This document shows positions 56,984 to 64,000 of a stretch of 64,000 nucleotides of DNA, piece by piece; positions within the stretch are counted from its first letter, which is position 1, and each line of letters starts with the position of its first letter. The stretch comes from Neopestalotiopsis rosae (lineage: Eukaryota; Ascomycota; Sordariomycetes; Amphisphaeriales; Sporocadaceae), in assembly GCA_023078685.1 (NCBI GenBank), contig JALGAS010000008.1, forward strand, positions 2,728,001 to 2,792,000. The letters are read 5' to 3'. The translations under genes were made by a program, and so were the position numbers. The notes beneath the pieces were generated by a model. The model did not search any database. It saw nothing but the letters and a program-made list of their open reading frames with translations, and was not told where the DNA came from.

Positions 56984-58810
56984 CTACAGCTTCGAGGCCA
57001 CTTTTCTGTTCTCCTCTTTAGCTGCATCTGATAGTATGCGCCTGAGAATTTTTCCGGCAGCACTTTTTGGCACTTGTGGAATGAATCTGATACCGCCTCT
57101 TAATCTTTTGTGCCCTGCCACTCGTTCGCTTAGCCATTGTGTTATAACATGTTCCATTTCTCGAGTTTTCTGAACACCTTGCCTAAGCACAATATAGGCC
57201 CTCGGTACCTCTGTAGCTTCATCCTCGTTGTAAATGCCAATCACTGCTGCATCATCAACGTCTGGATGACTGATGAGAAGCCCTTCAAGCTCCGCGGGTG
57301 GCACCTGAAAGCCCTTGTACTTGATGAGCTCCTTGACACGGTCTGTAATGTAAAAGTTTCCGTTTTCATCTTGATACCCAACGTCTCCAGTCTTGAAATA
57401 ACCATCTTCCGAAAATGCATTCCGTGTTCCCTGCGGGTTCTTGAAATACCCTAGGAAGATGTTTGGGCCTTTGAGCCAGAGCTCCCCAATTTGGCCTACT
57501 GGAATTTCTTCTCCGTCAGGGGTCACATGCTTGGCCCACATGGCCGAGAGCAATTGACCAACAGAACCAATGCTCTCGCGCCACGCATCCCAGGCCTGAC
57601 CGTGAGTGGCGGGTGAGGTTTCAGAGAGGCCATAGCCTTGCTTGACCGGTACCTTGAGTCTATCGTATACTGCCTCGACTAAGTCTCGGGTCAGAGGTGC
57701 TGCGCCAGAGTTGAGCATGCGGAGGGTGCTCAAGTCGTACTTGGCGACACGCGGATCCTTGGCCAACTGAAGCAGTACCGGAGGAACGACAGGTGCGACA
57801 GTAATTTTCATCCTCTCGACATGGGAGCAGAACTTCTCCAGGTCAAATTTGGGCATGACGACGAGCTCGCAGCCCATGTACATGGCGTAGTGTACGAGGC
57901 AAACAAGGCCTTTTACATGCAACGTCAGCCTTGTCTTTGCCTCCAGGGGTTAGGGGTCATACCGTAGACATGATAGAAGGGCAAAAATGCCACAATCCGG
58001 TCGCCAGTCTGGTCAGCGCCGCCATCCCAGCGCACATTCCCACCTTCTCGACACTCCATCATGAGGAGGTTTGATACAATATTAGTGTGAGACAGCATGA
58101 CACCTTTGGGGAGTCCAGTAGTGCCGCTACTATAAACCAGGAAGGCCAGATTCTGTTCGGGGTTCTCCACTCGCGTGCGCTGCTGTTGGTCGTCCTTTGC
58201 GGCCAGCCATAGCTCCTGGGTATGAACGAATGTCTTGGTAGTATCTCTCTTTTCACCGATCAATACGATTCGATCGTCTGGTAGGCCGGCGATCCGTGCA
58301 GCCTTTTGTGCTTCCTTAACAAAAGCAAGCTGCGTAATGAGTAACTTTGCCTCCGAGTCCTTGAGCTGAAACGCAAGCTCTTCGGCTGTATATGATGGGT
58401 TCGCCGGCGAGACGGTACCGCCCGCCCAGAGCGTTCCCCAGACGATGGGGCCGAAATCTGTCGTGTTTGGCGTATATGTCGCTACAACATCGCCGGACTT
58501 CCATTGCCAGATGGACTTGAGCGTCTTGCCGAATTGGATCGATTTCGTTCTGATTTGGTCGTAGGTATACGCGTTGCTGGTCTCGGCATCGCGGACAACA
58601 ACTGTGAAGTGTTAGATAATGCTAATGTTCTTGGCGTAGCCATACGTAATCACCTTTGTCGTCTGGAAATTGCCGGGTGTCTCTCTCAAAGAGAAAGTCC
58701 CACAGAGATACGTTCGGAATATGTATATCGGGCAACCTAATTAATGTTAGGAATTGCAGGGAAGTTGTCTCAAATCTAGATTTGGTAAATCACCTTGACG
58801 GGGTGGGCAT
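56984..58810 (-). CDS. 4-coumarate-CoA ligase-like acyl-CoA synthetase, peroxisomal (-SKL)
   Basis: Exons 58810-58794, 58736-58654, 58601-57963 and 57909-56984 give 554 aa. The first coding exon is only 17 nt (MPTPSR) and joins LPDIHIPNVSLWDFLF. ATP/AMP-binding P-loop YSSGTTGLPKGVML; A5-type motif QGYGLSETSP; A7 GYFKTGDVGYQDENG; A8 YITDRVKELIKYKGFQVPPAELE; catalytic Lys in PKSAAGKILRR. This is the ANL superfamily, 4CL/luciferase-like branch, which activates aryl or fatty acids to CoA thioesters through an acyl-adenylate. The C-terminus ASKL is a canonical type 1 peroxisomal targeting signal, pointing to side-chain beta-oxidation of a phenylpropenoic or fatty acid. Tail to tail with the Zn2Cys6 regulator. 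The residue determining acid specificity cannot be judged by eye. Confidence 0.93.
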
Positions 58811-60662
58811 TTTGGCAATAGCTTCAGAGCACAATTATTTTAGGGTACAAATTCAAACGTCTATTGATCAACGCTACGAGGCTATCATCGTTCTCCCAGC
58901 ATGTGCCCATGGCTCTGCACCTGATTTTTATGAAGTTTTGTTTGCCGGCTCTCAACGTACGTCGGCACATGGAGTGGGTCCAGTTTGAACCGAGTGTTCA
59001 TTTGAATGAGTGAATGGGTAAATTAATACAGGTCTAGCAAGACAAGGACGAGAGATTGTCAGAGGCGGCGACCAGAGAAATTGTTGGTGAGTCCCGACAA
59101 GCAGTGTTGGAGGTAAAAGCCGAGCCGGTGGAATTTGAACTGCCTGTGCCGGTGGGAGCAAAAGAAGTGCTCGAGCCGCTAAGCCGAGTGGGGCTGAACC
59201 CGATTGCCGGTGGGAAGTTTGTCATACACTGGTGCAAAAGTATGGTTGGGCCACTCTTACAACACGTAAGCTTTTTCCGAACGAGAATCACATTCAACGA
59301 TCCCACCGGCATGGACCCGGGTGGGATGGTTAATTGGAATCGTGTTACGAAAACTGCAAGACATGTAGCTCGAAGCCATTGCCGAACAAAACTCAAGCTT
59401 TGGGGCACAGTTGTTCGACTCAGTCTCCCTATTCAACCATGATATCTCAATTTCATAAGTTGGATTTTTGCGGCCGTCCGATCTCAATTGCATCCGTCAA
59501 ATATTGACACTAATTGACTCGTCGTTGCTCTTAAATAGAGATCGAGGGCCGAACTTCCATCGTGTCCGGCGGGTAAGTGAACCATGGGTTCGGGACGTGC
59601 TGCATCTAACACATCCACCCAAGAGACTCCGGTCTAGGCAAGGCTTGTGTCGAAGAAGCCAGTAGAGAGAGAGGCCATGAGTCTTTTTGGAAGTAATGTA
59701 ACCAGGAAAATGCCAGACAAGGTAGGTAAAAAGAAGCCTTGAAGATACGATGGAATTTTCAAAACGAGCCGGTCAGCTCAGAGAGTTTACACAGCTAGTT
59801 CGACGAGGTATTGGGAATATCATCTTGAATGCACTTGTCATTAAATTAGACAGTTCAATACGCATGCCGAGAAAATTGTAGCATTTCACGGAAAAGTATT
59901 TGCTAGATCGTACAAACTTGATGATCCATCCATCTCTTGAATCGAAGACGCAAAACATGTTGCCAAACAGCATATTGGTAGAGAGAAAAGTAATCCCACC
60001 GAGAAGCTTCATGTTTCACTTCGAATTCATCAACCTGTGAACGCTTCCCGTGTGCATAAGTCTGCTGGCCAGCCAATCATAACTCGAAATAGATTTTGAT
60101 TTCGTGACTCGCCAATGGTAGAGAATTCTCCACTCCAGACGTTCCTATTAGTCCAGCTTGCGTCGGCTTGGTCAGCTTTCCGCAATCAAACCGGCTTTTG
60201 AATCGTACACCGGGTACACGGCTGAACCCGCGAACCCGTTTAGTTACTCAATTGCGAATGAATTGCAGAGTTCACGACTCACTATCCTCCTCAATGGTCC
60301 GCAGCGACTGGAACGTGCTGTCCTTGAAGTTGCACCTTACTCATGAGATATTGGTAATCTTTGACGGCGCCTAATCATAAGCTCCTTCTCAGATTCACTT
60401 GCTAGTAATCCAAGGCTGAAACAAATTGCCGGTGAATTATTCCGCCTCTTGGACTCCACTTCAATGACCACCTAATTCAGGACGGGCCAGAGAAATAGAA
60501 CTGTCAAAAGAAACTCTCCGAAGCGGGTGAACTATTCCTCGGTGATGTTCATGCTCGATGTGCTGACCAATCTTTTGGACAACATAATATATTTGGCACT
60601 TCTGCAACTAATTCGATATTTGAATTTACCACTACCACACACTGAAGCGAATTCACCTCATA
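58811..60662. other. divergent intergenic region (CoA ligase / old yellow enzyme)
   Basis: About 1.85 kb. A 128-codon frame at 59056-59442 (+) has weak similarity by eye to the start of a zinc-type alcohol dehydrogenase but is not convincing. A CCTCGG element is at 60537-60542. Nothing else recognised. Confidence 0.5.
60537..60542 (+). promoter_or_regulatory. CCTCGG element upstream of OYE
   Basis: Matches the FarA/FarB/CTF1 core and lies 121 bp before the OYE initiator ATG. A single hexamer can arise by chance; noted because of the CTF1-like gene and the similar pair upstream of the hydrolase. Confidence 0.35.
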
Positions 60663-61987
<1,325 letters not shown>

Positions 61988-62211
61988 ATATTCTATAATT
62001 ACCATTGATCCCCTATATATGCCAAAATTTCAAGTCGGTTCTTCAGCGCTGACACGTGTTTGCATATCTTCCAAAGGTGCATGCTTGTACCATATACTTA
62101 CCTCTCATGTTATAAGCGGGAGTTGTGATATTTAGAAGGGCACGGCAGATGGTATATTTGACAAGAGTCAGGAAAATATGTGTTATACGCCATCAATATC
62201 ACTGCTGCTAG

Positions 62212-64000
62212 TCACCCCAAGGATTGATTCATATCCAGGTAATTGTTCATTACATCAGCCCAAACAGCATCCGATAGACCTTCGTCCTGTACCCAGTCGC
62301 ACTCTTGGTCTGTCTCACTCCCGTTTTCGTCGTTCACAGTTTCACTTGCAACCAGGCTGTTTTTGTCATTGCCATAAGGCTTCGGATCAACGATCATCTC
62401 CGTTGTTTGTATCGCTGTCCCTATTCCTGGAACCGGATCATGATGAACTGAAGCTGTGCCAGGAAAAGCGGATCTCCCAGTCTCAACGCCCATGCTGACG
62501 GGACCCATGGCTTCAGGAATCTTGAAAAGGGCAAGGCTGAAGTCAGCTGATACATGGATATCTTTCAACTCTTCCATGGCCATACTGCACTGCCTGTATC
62601 CCTCAATGGCTCGGTCGCGAGCTTTTGGAGATGAGCATTTTATCTCGAGTAGATGCATCATCATGGTTGCGATGAGGACTGTCACGCTTGTAGCGGGAAG
62701 ATATCTCATGAGTCGAAGCTTGAGCATCTTGTCGACAATACTTGTTATCTGGCAGGCAGACTCTTTAGCTTTCATACGTGACAATTCTTGAATGACGTTA
62801 TGCGATGTGCACTCTTTGCCGGGCGGCACGGCTAAAAACACGGGTCGGTGCAATGCAAAGATGGTGGCGTGAAAAATCATTTGAAGCATTGCCTGATGAA
62901 CCAGAATGATTTCTGGTCCATCCCATGTCTCTTCGTTGACTTTGCGATCCTGTTCGAAGAACCCATGTTGATCATCCCAGCTCGTGAGGGCCAAGTCACA
63001 CTGAAGTATCGTGTCAAGATTCTCCAAGTCTACTGTGGGTCGAAGTAAGATGCTTGTTGCCATGGTATCGCTATTGCAGGGACCGTGAATTGCCGTGCTT
63101 GAATACTGTGACTGGAGAATTTGGCCGATACACAAACATAGTTTCACTTGTGCCACAAACATTGAGGCAAGCTGACGCTGTATATCAATGTTGCGCAAAA
63201 CAAGCGAGTCGCGGTCGATAATTTCGATATCCGAGTCTAGAGTCTCGATGTCAAAGTCACTTTCCTGCAACATTGCCATGTCACAGTCTGCAAGACCTAT
63301 TATCAGTGGGCGACGCGTTCCCAGCGCGATCAAGCGATCACGTACGAAGCAAGACCACCAAATCCTTTTTCGCAATTTCTTCTTTCTCGTAGAGACTGAA
63401 AAGATGCCCGGATCTTGATGGAGTCCAATCGTCTGTGCCAAGGATATGGCGATACCTAGCCAATGCGACATATCTTTTGGGCCATCTGAAGTTTCGAACC
63501 AGTATGTCATCAGAAGCAGCGATTGAACAATAGCCAAGCGGTCGAGCTCGGAATCAGTGTCATAAAGAACCTGCTGTATTTAGTATAAAGTCTAGGAGAA
63601 TCTGGGTCGAGACTTGCTCTTGTTTTGCGGTAATAGCTGAGACGCATCGCCCGTCTATCATAGCACTCCACATTCTTGAGGTGTTCGTTGTCCACAAAGG
63701 CTATGCCTGCAAAGAGAACGGCGTGAAAGAGTAGCAGACTGATTTTCCCACTAGATCCGCTTTTATCGTTCACTGCTTTGAGAAACTCAAGCGGCTCCAG
63801 GATCGGTAAGTGAGGATGGACAAACTCCATGTACGATGTTATGATTGCGTTTTGAAGTCCTTCAGGCGGGAATTCATACACCCCCATGGATTTGATATAG
63901 CTCAGTTTCTCGGAGGAAATTGGGGCTGGGAAGGACTTGATAAATGCCGGTATCATTGGGGAGGTGTCCGACGCTGTATCCTCAGCATGGCAAGAGCGAA
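62212..64000 (-). CDS. fungal_trans transcription factor, CTF1-like (partial, runs off right edge)
   Basis: Exons 62212-63570 and 63618->64000; the 5' end, presumably with the Zn2Cys6 cluster, is outside the window. The 47-nt intron is GC-AG (AGA|GCAAGT ... CAGCAG|GTT, branch ACTAA); this is the only splice that joins YYRKTR to VLYDTDSELDRLAIVQS in frame. The visible N-terminal part (MIPAFIKSFPAP, then FVHPHLPILEP) and LLLMTYWFETSDGPKDMSHW, AQTIGLHQDPG and RKRIWWSCFVRDRLIALG match the middle-homology region of cutinase-regulator/FarA-type factors. These control genes for cutinase and fatty-acid or ester breakdown by binding CCTCGG. At least 580 residues are present. It lies tail to tail with the OYE gene, 225 bp apart. 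Confidence 0.87.
63571..63617 (-). other. GC-AG intron, 47 nt
   Basis: GCAAGT donor and CAGCAG acceptor in the CTF1-like regulator. Not a multiple of three; retention would end the protein early, so splicing is required. Confidence 0.7.

Noticed and set aside
59056..59442. 128-codon frame with a vague zinc-alcohol-dehydrogenase-like N-terminus (ELPVPVGAKEVLEP...VGLNP)
   Set aside because: Similarity is limited to about 35 residues, then unrelated; no continuation in other frames. At most a relic.

Overview
The window looks like nuclear DNA of a filamentous ascomycete (Pezizomycotina). Most genes carry short introns of about 47-90 nt with GTAAGT-like donors and CTAAC/CTAAT-like branch sites. 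The gene set is also typical of that group: HET-domain proteins, a NACHT-ankyrin receptor, Zn2Cys6 and fungal_trans regulators, large P450 and oxidase families, and an alpha-glucuronidase. The genus cannot be told from sequence alone. I built 24 protein-coding models by reading exons through splice sites. No tRNA, rRNA, CRISPR or intact transposon was seen.

Layout. 0.7-7.2 kb: an NmrA-like reductase (-), a BTB protein (+) and a HET protein (-). 8.2-13.6 kb: a divergent pair, a GMC oxidoreductase (-) and a Baeyer-Villiger-type monooxygenase (+). 14.9-17.4 kb: a GH67 alpha-glucuronidase (+) interrupted by one in-frame TAA, with XlnR- and CreA-type sites upstream. 17.7-22.1 kb: a second HET protein (-) and a fructosamine-kinase-like protein with an acidic N-terminal extension (-).

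22.9-36.5 kb is a tailoring-enzyme run: P450 (-), sulfotransferase-like (-), SDR (-), FAD oxidase (-), seven-TM rhodopsin-domain protein (+), P450 (+). It looks like a secondary-metabolite locus with no backbone synthase inside the window. 37.4-48.7 kb: a small secreted protein (-), a third HET protein (+), an amidase (-) and a NACHT-ankyrin NLR (-), a self/non-self recognition neighbourhood.

50.5-64 kb looks catabolic: alpha/beta hydrolase, sugar-type MFS transporter and Zn2Cys6 regulator in tandem (+), then a peroxisomal (-SKL) 4-coumarate-CoA-ligase-like enzyme (-), an old yellow enzyme (+) with an apparent 5' frameshift, and a CTF1-like regulator (-) running off the right edge. CCTCGG elements lie upstream of the hydrolase and the old yellow enzyme.

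Several genes show lesions or odd gene structure: a nonsense codon in GH67, a frameshift in the OYE, a non-AG acceptor in the secreted protein, a lost flavin-linking His and possibly a lost start codon in the FAD oxidase, a start codon split by an intron in the SDR, and two GC-AG introns. Together they suggest accessory DNA where some genes are decaying. Sequencing error cannot be excluded from one sequence.
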